From assembly GCF_947494875.1 (NCBI RefSeq), contig NZ_CANLWM010000002.1:186001-250000 (forward strand): a stretch of DNA of 64,000 bases. The letters run 5' to 3'. The DNA is from an uncultured Williamsia sp. Lineage in GTDB: Bacteria > Actinomycetota > Actinomycetes > Mycobacteriales > Mycobacteriaceae. The notes under the pieces were generated by a model. That model was given only the letters and a program-made list of their open reading frames with translations, was not told the origin of the DNA and made no database searches. Positions 9,228 through 19,008 of the stretch are shown here, piece by piece. Each line of letters starts with the position of its first letter. The first letter of the stretch is position 1. A program made the position numbers and the translations under genes.

Positions 9228-10126
9228 GCGAGTCCCCTGACTGTTCGTTGCGGTGGACGTGTACCCGCTATCGCGGCGACCATGTCGACCACTCTCCGGG
9301 TGGCGGCGACCTCGTGGGCTCGGAAGACCCGCGCTCCCGCCGAGGCGGCGAGTGCGGTGGCTGCGAGGGTTCCCTCCAGCCTGTCCTCCAGGCCCACGCC
9401 CAGAGTCTCCCCTACGAAATCCTTGTTGCTCAGTGCCATCAGCACTGGTCGGCCGGTGTTAACGAGAATGTTCACGTGGCGTAACAGCGCCAGCCCGTGG
9501 TGCGTGTTCTTCCCGAAATCGTGCGTCGGGTCGATCAGGATACCGTCGGCCGCCACCCCCGCGGCCTCCGCCCGATCGGCCGCCGCGGTCACCTCGGCGA
9601 GCACGTCGGCCACGACGTCGGTGTAGCGGACACGGTGCGGGCGGGTCCGGGGCACCGCACCCCCGGTGTGGGAGCAGACGATCCCCGCGCCGCAGCGTGC
9701 GGCGGTGTGCACCAGATCGGGGTCGGCGCCGGCCCAGGTGTCGTTGACGAGGTCGGCGCCGGCGGCGCAGGCCTGCTCGGCCACCTCCGATCGCCACGTG
9801 TCGACGCTGATGACCAGGTGTGGGTGCGTGGTGCGGACCCATTCGACGAACGGCACGACCCGGCGGATCTCCTCGTCGGCGTCGACCACGGCGCCCGGGC
9901 CGGCCTTCACCCCGCCGATGTCGACGATGTCCGCGCCCTCGTCGACGGCCCGGGTGACGCGGTCCATCGCGCCGGTGTCGGAGAACGCGGTGCCGCCGTC
10001 GTAGAACGAGTCGGGTGTCCGGTTGACGATCGCCATCACCAGAGCTCGTCCGGCGTCGACGGGACGACCGCACAGGGTGGGTGACCACCCGGTGGGTGTG
10101 GCGGGGCCGATCGACTCCGTCGACAC
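9224..10126 (-). CDS. folP2: Dihydropteroate synthase homologue FolP2
   Basis: The 300-residue product has DHPS TIM-barrel signatures: MAIVNRTPDSFYDGG at the N-terminus, DIVDIGGVKAGPGA, and a VNDTWAG region. In mycobacteria the copy next to gpgS is FolP2, which was reported not to replace true dihydropteroate synthase, so a moonlighting or altered role is possible. Several positions differ from classical FolP (GGVKAGPG in place of the usual GGESTRPG), consistent with FolP2. Start is GTG with a weak ribosome site, 8 bp after fadD6, suggesting coupling. Confidence 0.88.
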   Translation of the reverse strand: MSTESIGPATPTGWSPTLCGRPVDAGRALVMAIVNRTPDSFYDGGTAFSDTGAMDRVTRAVDEGADIVDIGGVKAGPGAVVDADEEIRRVVPFVEWVRTTHPHLVISVDTWRSEVAEQACAAGADLVNDTWAGADPDLVHTAARCGAGIVCSHTGGAVPRTRPHRVRYTDVVADVLAEVTAAADRAEAAGVAADGILIDPTHDFGKNTHHGLALLRHVNILVNTGRPVLMALSNKDFVGETLGVGLEDRLEGTLAATALAASAGARVFRAHEVAATRRVVDMVAAIAGTRPPQRTVRGLA

Positions 10127-10134
10127 GCCGTCGG

Positions 10135-11916
10135 TTACGAGTTGCGGGGCGCCTTGGCGGCGGCGACGTCGTCGGCGTACCCGTCGTAGTACTCGACGTA
10201 GCCGTCTGATTTGCCGGCGAGGACGTACAGCGGGTCGTCGCCGGTGTCGGAGTAGCCCTGCTCGCGCAGCTCCACCTTCATGGTCTTGAAGGTCGAGGTC
10301 TGCTCGAGTGACTCCACCACCCGGATGAACAACGGCAGCGCATACGACGGCAGCGCGTCGAAGAGGTGCTCGGCCAGCTGCTGACCGTCGAGCTTGTCGC
10401 CGTTCTTCAACGTCACCGCGGCCATGCCGGCCTTGCCGTCGGTGTCGGGGATCTCGACGCCGAACACGACCGACTGGCCGATCTGGGAGTCGCCGTCCAG
10501 GCCACCCTCGACCTCGGTCGTCGCGACGTTCTCGCCCTTCCAGCGGAAGGTGTCGCCGAGGCGGTCGACGAACGCGACGTGCGAGAAGCCCTGGTCGCGC
10601 ATGAGATCACCGGTGTTGAACCACTTGTCGCCGTCCTTGAAGGCGTCGGTGATCATCTTCTTCTCGGTCGCCTTCGGGTCGGTGTACCCGTCGAAGGGGA
10701 TGCGGTCGTTGATCTCCGAGATCAGCAGTCCGGCCTCGCCCTTCTCGACCTCCTTGACCCGACCCTTGTCGTCACGGATCGGGTCACCCGTCTCGCCGTC
10801 GTACTCGACGATCTTGTAGGTCAGCGGGCAGAAGCCTGCGGTGCGGTTGAGGTTGAAGATGTTGATGAAGGCCAGGTTCGACTCGCTCGCCGCGTAGAAC
10901 TCGACGATCCGCTCGATGCCGAAGCGCTCCTTGAACTCGTCCCAGATCTCGGCGCGCATGCCGTTGCCGACGGCGACCCGGACCGAGTGCTTGCGGTCGG
11001 TGTCCTTCTCCGGCTGCGCGAGCAGGTAGCGGCACAACTCGCCGATGTAGCAGAAGGCGGTGGCGCGGTTCTGGATCACGTCGTCCCAGAACTTCGACGC
11101 CGAGAAGCTGCGACCGATCGCCAGGCACGCACCCGCCCCGAGCACCGACGACAGCGACACCGTCAGCGCGTTGTTGTGGTACAGCGGCAGGCAGGCGTAC
11201 ATCGTGTCGTCGTGGCGCAGGCGCACACCCATGCCGCCGATGCCCGACATCCCCGTGAGCCACCGGAAGTGCGACATCACGCTGGCCTTGGGCATGCCCG
11301 TGGTGCCCGAGGTGAAGATGTAGAACGCCTTCGTCGACGCGGGGAGCGTCGCGGTGATCTCCGGTTCGGACTCCGTCTTGCCCTCGGCCTGCTTCTCGAT
11401 GTCGTCGAAGGTGAGGACCTCACGCGGCACCGCCGACTCCGACGCGGAGTCGAGGGCCTCGCGGGCGTCGGGGTCGAGGATGAGGATGTCGGCCTCGAGG
11501 ACACCGAGACTGTGGTCGAGGACGTTCCCGCGCTGGTTGTAGTTCAGCATCCCGGCGATCGCGCCGAGCTTGACCACGGCGATCATCGCGAGCACCGCCT
11601 CGGGACGGTTCTTCGACAGCACGCCGACGACGTCGCCCTCGGAGACACCCTTCTCCGCCAGCAGCGCCGACCACCGGTTGATGCGGCGGTTGCACTCGCC
11701 GTAGGTGTACGAGCGCCCCTCGAACCGCAGGAAGGGCCGGTCGGGGTGATCGGAGGCGCGCTTGGCGAAGAGGCTGCCGATCGTGACGGTGCTGGTCGGC
11801 TTGCGGAGCACGAACCCAGGGGCGTTCCGGAGCATCACCGTGGCATCGGTCGCGAGCCCCAGCACCCCCTTGGCCATGTCCATCATTCCGACATGCGAAC
11901 GGGCTTCGGTCGACAC
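10135..11916 (-). CDS. fadD6: Long-chain fatty acyl-CoA synthetase FadD6 type
   Basis: The ~593-residue adenylate-forming enzyme has the AMP-binding P-loop YIFTSGTTGMPKASV, the FNTGD motif and the hinge DRLGDTFRWKGENVATTEVE. It activates fatty acids to acyl-CoA through an acyl-adenylate. Length and neighbours match FadD6, a FATP-like very-long-chain synthetase. A GTG at 11931 would add five residues, but GTG at 11916 has a GGGGAG ribosome site at good spacing, so I prefer it. It sits 51 bp after the LOG gene and 8 bp before folP2. Confidence 0.92.
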   Translation of the reverse strand: MSTEARSHVGMMDMAKGVLGLATDATVMLRNAPGFVLRKPTSTVTIGSLFAKRASDHPDRPFLRFEGRSYTYGECNRRINRWSALLAEKGVSEGDVVGVLSKNRPEAVLAMIAVVKLGAIAGMLNYNQRGNVLDHSLGVLEADILILDPDAREALDSASESAVPREVLTFDDIEKQAEGKTESEPEITATLPASTKAFYIFTSGTTGMPKASVMSHFRWLTGMSGIGGMGVRLRHDDTMYACLPLYHNNALTVSLSSVLGAGACLAIGRSFSASKFWDDVIQNRATAFCYIGELCRYLLAQPEKDTDRKHSVRVAVGNGMRAEIWDEFKERFGIERIVEFYAASESNLAFINIFNLNRTAGFCPLTYKIVEYDGETGDPIRDDKGRVKEVEKGEAGLLISEINDRIPFDGYTDPKATEKKMITDAFKDGDKWFNTGDLMRDQGFSHVAFVDRLGDTFRWKGENVATTEVEGGLDGDSQIGQSVVFGVEIPDTDGKAGMAAVTLKNGDKLDGQQLAEHLFDALPSYALPLFIRVVESLEQTSTFKTMKVELREQGYSDTGDDPLYVLAGKSDGYVEYYDGYADDVAAAKAPRNS

Positions 11917-11967
11917 TCGGCTGCTCCCCACTGACTACACCGACGATGGCACGTGCTGTGACAGAGG

Positions 11968-12504
11968 TTACCGGCTGGTAGACAACGCGATGGCGCGGGT
12001 CACAGAATCCGTCACACACAAGCGGTCGAGCGCGGTCGCGGAGACGAAACCCTCGCCGCGCAGGCCGTCGAGCCAGCTGAGCAGCGGCCGGTAGAAGTCG
12101 AACGCGTCGAGCAGCACGACGGGCTTGTCGTGCATGCCGAGATACCCACCCGTCCAGGTCTCGAACAGCTCCTCGAGTGTCCCGACGCCGCCGGGCAGCG
12201 TGATGAAGCCGTCGGCGCGGTCGTCCATGAGCTGCTTGCGCTGTCGCATCGTCTCGGTGACGACGAGTTCGTCGGCGTCGACGTCGGCGACCTCACGGTC
12301 GACGAGTGCACGCGGGATGACCCCGACCGTGCGGCCACCGCCCTCGCGGGTGGCGCGGGCGACCGCCCCCATCATCGAGATGTTGCCGCCGCCGGAGACG
12401 AGGGTGTGCCCGCCCGCGGCGATCGCGGAACCGAGCTCGGCGGCGAGGTCGATGTAGGGCTGCGGGACCGGCCCGGAGGCGCAGTACACACAGATCGCGC
12501 TCAT
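11968..12504 (-). CDS. LOG family (cytokinin-activating type) phosphoribohydrolase
   Basis: The 178-residue protein carries the LOG signature PGGVGTLEE and a nucleotide-fold SGGGNISMMG. Family members release free bases from nucleoside 5'-monophosphates (cytokinin riboside monophosphates in plants and in M. tuberculosis, where LOG lies beside fadD6 and makes a cytokinin). Its ATG overlaps the stop of a second, longer LOG gene by 4 bp (ATGA). Physiological substrate here is inferred by homology only. Confidence 0.88.
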   Translation of the reverse strand: MSAICVYCASGPVPQPYIDLAAELGSAIAAGGHTLVSGGGNISMMGAVARATREGGGRTVGVIPRALVDREVADVDADELVVTETMRQRKQLMDDRADGFITLPGGVGTLEELFETWTGGYLGMHDKPVVLLDAFDFYRPLLSWLDGLRGEGFVSATALDRLCVTDSVTRAIALSTSR

Positions 12505-13388
12505 GCGGACCGACCTGTCCCCGCCGACCCGGCTGCGTCCGCCGCGGCGCGGGCCCGCTCGGTGTCGACCCGCGCCTGTTCGGCCCGGTCGGCGATCGCG
12601 CGGGTCACCGTCTCGACGGCCTCGTCGACGCTGTCGGTGGTCGTCAGCAGGGCCACGTCGGACTCGGAGACCGTGCCCGCCTCGAGCAGCGTCGTGCGGA
12701 TCCAGTCAATGAGCCCGCCCCAGTACTTGGTGCCCAGCAGCACGATCGGGAACCGGGTGACCTTGCGCGTCTGCACCAGCGTCAACGCCTCGAAGAGTTC
12801 GTCGAGGGTGCCGAACCCACCGGGGAGGCAGACGAAGGCCTGCGCGTACTTCACGAACATGGTCTTGCGGGCGAAGAAGTAGCGGAAGTTGACTCCGAGA
12901 TCGACCCAGTCGTTCATCGACTGCTCGAACGGCAGCTCGATCCCCAGACCGATCGACACGCCGCCGGCCTCGGCGGCACCGCGGTTGGCGGCCTCCATCG
13001 CGCCGGGGCCGCCGCCGGTGATGACGGCCAGCCCCGCGCGGGCGAGGGCGGCGCCGAGGTCGACACCCATCGCGTACTCGGGTGCTTCCGGCCGGGTGCG
13101 CGCCGATCCGAACACGGTCACCGCCGAGGAGACGCCCGACAACGCGTCGAACCCGGCCACGAACTCCGACTGGATGCGCAGCACGCGCCACGGGTCGCGT
13201 TCGACGCGATCGGCACGCAGTCGACCGTCGAGGTCACTGCGTGCGTCGAGGTCGGTGGTGTCGAGCAATCGGTGGTCCGACGTCGACACCGGCTGCGACC
13301 GGTCGCGGCGCCGACAACTGGCGCCGGCGTAGCTCAGCGGGGCCGGCGCGGGCCGTTCGTGCGCGGGGCGTTCGGGATCGGTGGACAC
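12501..13388 (-). CDS. Second LOG/TIGR00730 family protein with N-terminal extension
   Basis: The 295-residue product carries its own PGGFGTLDE motif and the Rossmann segment ITGGGPGAMEAANRG. About 75 N-terminal residues, rich in Arg and Asp, precede the lysine-decarboxylase-like core; this longer type is the second LOG clade common in actinobacteria. A GTG start is used, though a downstream start after the low-complexity stretch cannot be excluded. It is directly coupled to the smaller LOG gene downstream, so the two may act together or on different nucleotides. Confidence 0.85.
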   Translation of the reverse strand: MSTDPERPAHERPAPAPLSYAGASCRRRDRSQPVSTSDHRLLDTTDLDARSDLDGRLRADRVERDPWRVLRIQSEFVAGFDALSGVSSAVTVFGSARTRPEAPEYAMGVDLGAALARAGLAVITGGGPGAMEAANRGAAEAGGVSIGLGIELPFEQSMNDWVDLGVNFRYFFARKTMFVKYAQAFVCLPGGFGTLDELFEALTLVQTRKVTRFPIVLLGTKYWGGLIDWIRTTLLEAGTVSESDVALLTTTDSVDEAVETVTRAIADRAEQARVDTERARAAADAAGSAGTGRSA

Positions 13389-13424
13389 GGGCCGAACGGT
13401 AGTCGAACCGCCGATCCCCGCCGG

Positions 13425-14540
13425 TCAGCCCGTCGGGGTGGTCAGGTAGCGCCGGAGGGTCTCGGTGACCGTGCGGATCTCGGCGGCCGACACCCGCTCG
13501 TCGCGACGGTGCGCGAGGCTGGGGTCGCCGGGTCCGAGGTTGACCGCCGGCACGCCCCGCGCGGCGAACCGCGACACGTCCGTCCAGCCGAACTTCGCGC
13601 GGAACCGACCCTCCGCGGCGTCGACCAGACCCCGCGCCGCCGGGTGCGACAGCCCCGGCAGGGCCCCGGGCGCGAGATCGGTGACGGTCATCGTGACCTC
13701 ACCCGCGTCGATCGGGCCGGCGAAGGTCTCCCGGACATGCTCGAGTGCCGCATCGGCGTCACGATCGGGGGCGAAGCGGAAGTTGACGTCGATCGAGGCG
13801 GCGTCGGGGACCACGTTGCCGGCCACTCCCCCGCCGATCGCGACCGCGGACAGCCCCTCCCGGTACTCGCAGCCGTCGATGTCGACCCGACGCGGTGCAT
13901 AGTCGGCGAGGATCCCCAGGACGCCGGCGAGGTGGTGGATGGCGTTGTCGCCCATCCACGATCGCGCCGAGTGCGCGCGAACCCCCGTCGCGGACAAGCG
14001 GACACGCAGCGTCCCCTGACATCCCGCCTCGATGAGACCACCCGTCGGCTCGCCGAGGATGGCGACGTCGGCCTCCAGCCACTCGGGCATCTCGCGCTCG
14101 ATGACGCCGAGACCGTTGCGTGCGGCGTCGATCTCCTCGCAGTCGTAGAAGATCAGGGTGAGGTCGTGTGCGGGGTCGGCGACGGACGCCGCGAGATGCA
14201 GGAAGACCGCGTCCCCGGATTTCATGTCCACGGTCCCGCAGCCGTGCAGCACGGTGTCGTCGCCGTCGGGGGTTCGGCGGTGCGGGACGTTCTCGGCGAT
14301 CGGGACGGTGTCGAGGTGTCCGGCCAGGATGACGCGACTCGCCCGCCCACGGTCGGTGCGGGCCAGCACCCGGTTGCCGTCACGGACGATCTCGAAACCC
14401 GTTGTCTGACCGCGTAACGCGGCCTCGACGGCGTCGGCGATGGCGGACTCGTCCTGCGACACGCTCGGGATGTCGACGAGGGCGGCCGTCAGCTCGACGG
14501 GGTCGGCGTGCAGGTCCAGGTCCGCGGTGCTCACGGTCAC
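13425..14540 (-). CDS. dapE: Succinyl-diaminopimelate desuccinylase
   Basis: The 371-residue M20 metallopeptidase has the metal-ligand motifs [20 protein letters not shown] and [18 protein letters not shown]. It hydrolyses N-succinyl-LL-2,6-diaminopimelate to LL-DAP and succinate, a late step in lysine and peptidoglycan precursor synthesis. Two closely spaced GTG codons (14540 and 14534) could start it. dapD and dapC lie within 6 kb, completing the succinylase branch except for DapF and the early enzymes. Confidence 0.93.
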   Translation of the reverse strand: MTVSTADLDLHADPVELTAALVDIPSVSQDESAIADAVEAALRGQTTGFEIVRDGNRVLARTDRGRASRVILAGHLDTVPIAENVPHRRTPDGDDTVLHGCGTVDMKSGDAVFLHLAASVADPAHDLTLIFYDCEEIDAARNGLGVIEREMPEWLEADVAILGEPTGGLIEAGCQGTLRVRLSATGVRAHSARSWMGDNAIHHLAGVLGILADYAPRRVDIDGCEYREGLSAVAIGGGVAGNVVPDAASIDVNFRFAPDRDADAALEHVRETFAGPIDAGEVTMTVTDLAPGALPGLSHPAARGLVDAAEGRFRAKFGWTDVSRFAARGVPAVNLGPGDPSLAHRRDERVSAAEIRTVTETLRRYLTTPTG

Positions 14541-14605
14541 CGAGGCTAATCGGGCGACGAGGCGGGCGTGGAATACCGTCGGCGCACGCGTGAGTTGCCT
14601 CAGCC

Positions 14606-15271
14606 ATGACGACTATCGCGATCGTGGGTGCAGGCAGAGGTCTCGGTGCGGCGGTGGCCCGCCGGTTCGGTGCGGAGGGCTTCTCGGTCGGGCTGATCTC
14701 CCGGAACCAGGGACGGCTCGACGCACTGGCCGACGACCTCGGCAAGGAGGGCGTGCACGCCCGAGGCTTCACCGCCGACGTCCGCGACCCCGCGTCGATC
14801 GCCGCCGCGCTCGAGCTCGTCACCGAGACACTCGGGCCGATCGAGGTGCTGCAGTACAGCCCGCTGCCGCAGAAGGACTTCATGCGGCCGGTCCTGGAGA
14901 CGACGCCCGCCGACATGATCGGGCCGGTCGAGTTCTCGATCTACGGGCCCGTCGCCGCCGTCCACCAGGTGGTACCCGGCATGCGGTTCCTGGGCGAGAA
15001 CAAGGGCACCATCCTGTTCGTCAACGGCGGGTCGGCGGTGAAGCCGGGCCGTGCGGTGACGGGGACGTCGGTCGCGTTCGCCGGTCAGGCCGCCTACGCG
15101 CAGCTGCTCAACGAGGTGCTGGGCGAGGAGGGCATCCAGGTGTCGCAGCTGATCATCGGCGGGGCCATCTCCGAGGACCACCCCGAGAAGAACCCCACCG
15201 CACTGGCCGAGAAACTGTGGGACCTGCACACGAGCCGTGACCGCTTCCGCATCCAGGTCGACTCCGACTGA
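14606..15271 (+). CDS. SDR-fold protein lacking the catalytic lysine
   Basis: The 221-residue protein has a good Rossmann start with [14 protein letters not shown] and typical SDR length. The catalytic region is altered: the Tyr is found in [10 protein letters not shown], so the Lys of YxxxK is replaced, and the usual Ser sits in VNGGSAV. It may bind NAD(P) without classical reductase chemistry or use another catalytic scheme. It is divergent from dapE by 65 bp and precedes a VOC-family gene on the same strand by 55 bp. Function unknown. Confidence 0.78.
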   Translation: MTTIAIVGAGRGLGAAVARRFGAEGFSVGLISRNQGRLDALADDLGKEGVHARGFTADVRDPASIAAALELVTETLGPIEVLQYSPLPQKDFMRPVLETTPADMIGPVEFSIYGPVAAVHQVVPGMRFLGENKGTILFVNGGSAVKPGRAVTGTSVAFAGQAAYAQLLNEVLGEEGIQVSQLIIGGAISEDHPEKNPTALAEKLWDLHTSRDRFRIQVDSD

Positions 15272-15326
15272 CGCGACGTCCGAAACGTTCACGACAGCGC
15301 CCGCCGGGGCGCCCTACGGTCCACCC

Positions 15327-15722
15327 ATGACCCGAACTCACGTGGCCGGACTGTCCGTCGTCGTCTCCGACATGCCCCGCGCGCTGGCGTTCTATCGCGC
15401 CTGCGGCCTCGACATCGACCCCGCCCAGGACGGCGAACCGCACGCCGAGACGGTCCTCGACGGCGGGTTCCGGCTGATGTTCGACACCGTCGACGTCATC
15501 CGATCGTTCGATGCATCGTGGACGCCGCCCGCCGGTGGACACCGGATGGCGCTGGCGATCGACTGCGGCGACCCCGCCGAGGTGGACCGGCGGCACGCTG
15601 AGCTCGTCGGCGCGGGTGCGACCGATCATCTCGCACCGTTCGACGCGTTCTGGGGCCAGCGGTACGCGGTGGTCCTCGACCCTGACGGCAATCCCGTCGA
15701 CCTGTTCGCGGCGGTGAGCTGA
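15327..15722 (+). CDS. VOC (glyoxalase/bleomycin-resistance) family protein
   Basis: The 131-residue product shows the VOC beta-alpha-beta pattern beginning VAGLSVVVSDMPRALAFY and ending with the conserved YAVVLDPDGNPVDLF. Members are metal-dependent isomerases, dioxygenases or drug-binding proteins; no specific subfamily is recognisable. The chosen ATG directly precedes the first beta-strand. The stop lies 2 bp from the end of a convergent AraC-type regulator gene. Confidence 0.82.
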   Translation: MTRTHVAGLSVVVSDMPRALAFYRACGLDIDPAQDGEPHAETVLDGGFRLMFDTVDVIRSFDASWTPPAGGHRMALAIDCGDPAEVDRRHAELVGAGATDHLAPFDAFWGQRYAVVLDPDGNPVDLFAAVS

Positions 15723-15724
15723 GA

Positions 15725-16426
15725 TCAGGCGCGGGGCCGCGCGATCTCGCGCGGCGTCGAACCCGTGATCGCGCGGAACTCGCGGACCATGTGCGGGTAG
15801 TCGGCGAACCCGTGGAGGTGGGCGGAATCCGACAACACCGTGTCCTGTCGGAGGGCCGGCAGCGCGTCGCGGACCCGCAGGATCCGTTGCAGCATCTTGG
15901 GTCCGTACCCGAAGTGGTGCAGACACCGCCGGTGCAGCTGGCGAGTGGTGAGACCGAGGTCCGCGGCGACCGCGTCGACCGTCGCCCCGTGACGCAGCTC
16001 CGCGATCGTCGCGCCCGTCCACGACACGGGGCCGCCCGCAGCCCGCAGTTCGCGCGCGGCGAGCGTCTCGAGAGCAAGGACGGGGTCCGGTGCCGCGGCG
16101 GCGTCGTCGATCCACCGCCGGACCCGCGGGTCGACCAGGGCGGCGAGGTCGACCCGGTCGTCCCGGAACTCCGACGCGGGCAACCCCAACACGATCGGTG
16201 CGACGCCGGGGGCGAACCGGATCGCGCCGAGCGTGGTGGGTCGATCCGTCCGGTGGACGTGGGGCCGTGTGTCAGGACCGGCCACCCGGATCGTCGTGCC
16301 GTCGTGGATCAGGTCCATGCAGCCGTCGGGCAGGACGGTGGACTCGCCGGGTTCACAGCGTCGCCGCCACAGGACCGCGGGCAGCAGTGTGGACCGGCGC
16401 TCGCGGTACCCGACGGCCTCGTCCAC
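15725..16426 (-). CDS. AraC-type transcriptional regulator
   Basis: The 233-residue protein has an N-terminal sensor-like half (LPDGCMDLIHDG, similar to the domain found before many AraC HTH regions) and a C-terminal AraC double HTH (ATVDAVAADLGLTTRQLHRRC, then FADYPHMVREFRAITGSTPRE). The open frame extends into the dapD gene; GTG at 16426 leaves 31 bp to the divergent dapD start and fits the domain edge. Its target is unknown; the shared spacer with dapD and the convergent VOC gene are candidates. Confidence 0.82.
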   Translation of the reverse strand: MDEAVGYRERRSTLLPAVLWRRRCEPGESTVLPDGCMDLIHDGTTIRVAGPDTRPHVHRTDRPTTLGAIRFAPGVAPIVLGLPASEFRDDRVDLAALVDPRVRRWIDDAAAAPDPVLALETLAARELRAAGGPVSWTGATIAELRHGATVDAVAADLGLTTRQLHRRCLHHFGYGPKMLQRILRVRDALPALRQDTVLSDSAHLHGFADYPHMVREFRAITGSTPREIARPRA

Positions 16427-16457
16427 CCGTTGAGTATCGCCGGTATCGTCTCTCCCC

Positions 16458-17414
16458 GTGACTGAAGCAACGTCTGCGTCCGGGGTCGGCATCGCCACCA
16501 TCACCGACGACGGCAAGGTCCTCGACACCTGGTTCCCCGCACCCGAACTCGGCACCGGGGGCGAGTCGGGCACGCAGCGGCTGTCCGGGGACGACGTCCC
16601 CGCCGACCTCGCCGCGCTCGTCGCCGTCGACGAGGCGCGCGCCGTCTCACTGGTCGCGGTGCGGACCACCATCGCCGACCTGTCGCAGCCGCCCGTCGAC
16701 GCGCACGACGTCTACCTGCGTCTGCACCTGTTGTCGCACAGGCTGATCCCGCCGCATGGCGCGAACCTCGACGGGCAGTTCGGGCTGCTGAGCAACGTCG
16801 TGTGGACCAACTTCGGGCCGTGCGCGGTCGAGGGTTTCGAGATGACGCGGGCGCGATTGAAGGCTCGCGGGCCGGTCGCCGTCCACTCCGTCGACAAGTT
16901 CCCCCGCATGGTCGACTACGTCGTGCCGTCGGGCGTGCGCATCGGTGACGCCGACCGTGTCCGTCTCGGCGCACACCTCGCGAGCGGCACCACCGTCATG
17001 CACGAGGGCTTCGTCAACTTCAACGCCGGCACGCTCGGCAACTCGATGGTCGAGGGCCGCATCTCGGCCGGGGTCGTCGTCGACGACGGATCCGACGTCG
17101 GCGGTGGCGCCTCGATCATGGGGACGCTGTCCGGCGGCGGCACCACCGTCATCTCACTGGGCAAGCGGTGCCTGCTCGGCGCGAACTCGGGCTGCGGCAT
17201 CTCCCTCGGTGACGACTGCGTCGTCGAGGCCGGTCTCTACGTCACCGCGGGCACGAAGGTCACCGGACCCGACGGCACCACCGTGAAGGCGCGCGACCTG
17301 TCCGGTCGGAGCAACCTGCTGTTCCGTCGCAACAGCGTCAGCGGTGCGGTCGAGGTGGTGCCCTGGAAGGGCGACGGCATCGCCCTCAACGAGGCGCTGC
17401 ACGCCAACGACTGA
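16458..17414 (+). CDS. dapD: Tetrahydrodipicolinate N-succinyltransferase
   Basis: The 318-residue product matches actinobacterial DapD in length and in its left-handed beta-helix hexapeptides ([39 protein letters not shown]). It succinylates tetrahydrodipicolinate with succinyl-CoA in the DAP/lysine pathway. Start is GTG, giving [11 protein letters not shown]. It is followed by a convergent transporter gene after only 3 bp, an arrangement like mycobacterial dapD with its MFS neighbour. Confidence 0.95.
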   Translation: MTEATSASGVGIATITDDGKVLDTWFPAPELGTGGESGTQRLSGDDVPADLAALVAVDEARAVSLVAVRTTIADLSQPPVDAHDVYLRLHLLSHRLIPPHGANLDGQFGLLSNVVWTNFGPCAVEGFEMTRARLKARGPVAVHSVDKFPRMVDYVVPSGVRIGDADRVRLGAHLASGTTVMHEGFVNFNAGTLGNSMVEGRISAGVVVDDGSDVGGGASIMGTLSGGGTTVISLGKRCLLGANSGCGISLGDDCVVEAGLYVTAGTKVTGPDGTTVKARDLSGRSNLLFRRNSVSGAVEVVPWKGDGIALNEALHAND

Positions 17415-17417
17415 TTC

Positions 17418-18749
17418 CTACCCGGCGGCCACCCGTGCCGTCGCCGAGTCATCGACCTCAGCCCTCCGCGGTGTCGCACGCACCGACGGTGACAGGAGGA
17501 GCGCGACCAGCGCGCCGGCCGCCATCACGGTGACGTAGCCGGAGAACACCATGTCGTTCAGGTGCTCGTGGGTCCAGGCGCGGATGTAGGGCGCGGTCCC
17601 GCCCAGCACTGCGGCGACCGACGAGTAGGTGATGCCGACGCCGGTCGCACGGGCGGCGGGCGACAGCATCAGGGACATGAACACCGGCTCGAGGGCCTGG
17701 ATGGTGTTGATGGGGATGATCATCGCGATCATCGCGAGATAGAGGTTCACCGCCGAGCCGGACAGCGCCATGTTGACGGGGATGCTGCCCACCGTCACCG
17801 CCGCGGCACCGACGATCATCACCTTCCGGAAGTCGGTGCGATCACCGAGCCACCCCCAGATCGGGAAGAACGCCGCCGAGGTGGAGTACGCGGCGACCGC
17901 CGCCCACAGAGCGGTCTTCGGCGTGATGTGCCCGAACGAGATCGCGAACGTCGACGCCGAGTTGCCCCACGCATAGATCGCGACCGTGGAGCCCGCGACG
18001 ATGAAGGTGATGCGGACGAGCGCGGCGCGATCGGCGACGAACGTGCGCAGCAGCGTCGCCGCGTCGACGCGTCGTGGTCCGGATGTCCCGTCGTCGTCGC
18101 GGCCCATCGACAGTCGGATCCCGATCGCGACCAGTCCGAGCGCTCCCCCGACCGCGAACGGTATCCGCCAGCCCCACTCGCGCAGATCGTCGGCGGACAT
18201 CAGCGAGGTGAGGGTGGCGCCCAGGATCATCCCGGCGATGACACCGACGTTGCCCGAGACGTAGATCATGCTGGACCACAACCCGACACGGTGTCGTGGT
18301 GCGTTCTCGGCGACGTAGACCTGCAGGGATGGCAGCTCGCCGCCCTGCCCGAACCCCTGCAGGATGCGGAGCAGCAGGAGCAGCACCGCGGGGAGGATGC
18401 CGAACGCGGCATGACTCGGCAGGAACGCCACCCCGAGACAGCCGACGGCGACGCAGATGATCGTCAGGATCAGCGAGGTCATGCGGCTGTACCGGTCGGC
18501 GATCACGCCGAAGACGAGCCCGCCGAGAGGGCGCGCGACGAAGCCGGCGGCGAAGACCCCCAGGCCCTGCAGCACCGCCGCCGTCGGATCACCGCCGAAG
18601 ATGTACCCGCTGAAGAAGGGCAGCATCGTCGAGTACACGCCCCAGTCGAACCACTCGAGCGTGTTGCCCGCACCCAGCGCGAGCACCTTCCGGACCGAGT
18701 GTCTCGGTGCCGGGGCGGCGTCGAGGTCCGCCGCGATCGTTTCCTGCAC
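17418..18749 (-). CDS. MFS transporter, metabolite:H+ symporter (MHS) type
   Basis: The 443-residue protein has about 12 transmembrane helices and MHS-type features: LEWFDWGVYSTMLPFF in the first helix and GLVFGVIADRYSR in the loop between helices 2 and 3. Such carriers import dicarboxylates, betaines or related acids with protons. Homologues sit beside dapD in mycobacteria, but the substrate is not known. GTG start. A 259-bp spacer holding the second 21-bp repeat cluster lies upstream, so any promoter is within or beside the repeats. Confidence 0.88.
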   Translation of the reverse strand: MQETIAADLDAAPAPRHSVRKVLALGAGNTLEWFDWGVYSTMLPFFSGYIFGGDPTAAVLQGLGVFAAGFVARPLGGLVFGVIADRYSRMTSLILTIICVAVGCLGVAFLPSHAAFGILPAVLLLLLRILQGFGQGGELPSLQVYVAENAPRHRVGLWSSMIYVSGNVGVIAGMILGATLTSLMSADDLREWGWRIPFAVGGALGLVAIGIRLSMGRDDDGTSGPRRVDAATLLRTFVADRAALVRITFIVAGSTVAIYAWGNSASTFAISFGHITPKTALWAAVAAYSTSAAFFPIWGWLGDRTDFRKVMIVGAAAVTVGSIPVNMALSGSAVNLYLAMIAMIIPINTIQALEPVFMSLMLSPAARATGVGITYSSVAAVLGGTAPYIRAWTHEHLNDMVFSGYVTVMAAGALVALLLSPSVRATPRRAEVDDSATARVAAG

Positions 18750-18838
18750 GACGTATCAGGTTATGGACGCGAACCACTTGTCGCCTGCGTTTTCGCCGAA
18801 TTACTGTCGGACCAACAGTTGGCGTTACGAGACGCGCC

Positions 18839-19000
18839 GAGCGTGCACTCGATCCCGTCGACCGTGCGGCAGATCCGGCCGACCGTGCAGTGGAGGCATG
18901 TGCGGTGACACCGACTGCACGCTGGGCGGCATCGAGCGCACGGTGGGCGGTGATCTTCTGCACGCTCGACGGGTGGTTTGGGCCCACTCGGCGGGGTGGA
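18839..19000. repeat. 21/22-bp intergenic repeat cluster (locus B)
   Basis: In the 259-bp gap between dapC and the transporter gene a degenerate array is visible. A GASCGTGC core recurs at 18839, 18860 and 18881 (exactly 21 bp), then TGCACGCTGGGCGG-like units at 18916, 18937, 18959 and 18981 (21, 22, 22 bp), ending with GCCCACTCGGCGGGGTGG. The last four units, including the 21/22/22 spacing, align with locus C near 23.5 kb, so they are copies of one element. The 22-bp steps break any coding frame. Confidence 0.75.
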
Positions 19001-19008
19001 ACCGCAGG

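Noticed and set aside
10366-11934. A 522-codon open frame antisense to fadD6
   Set aside because: FadD6 motifs are complete on the other strand; the antisense product is compositionally biased.
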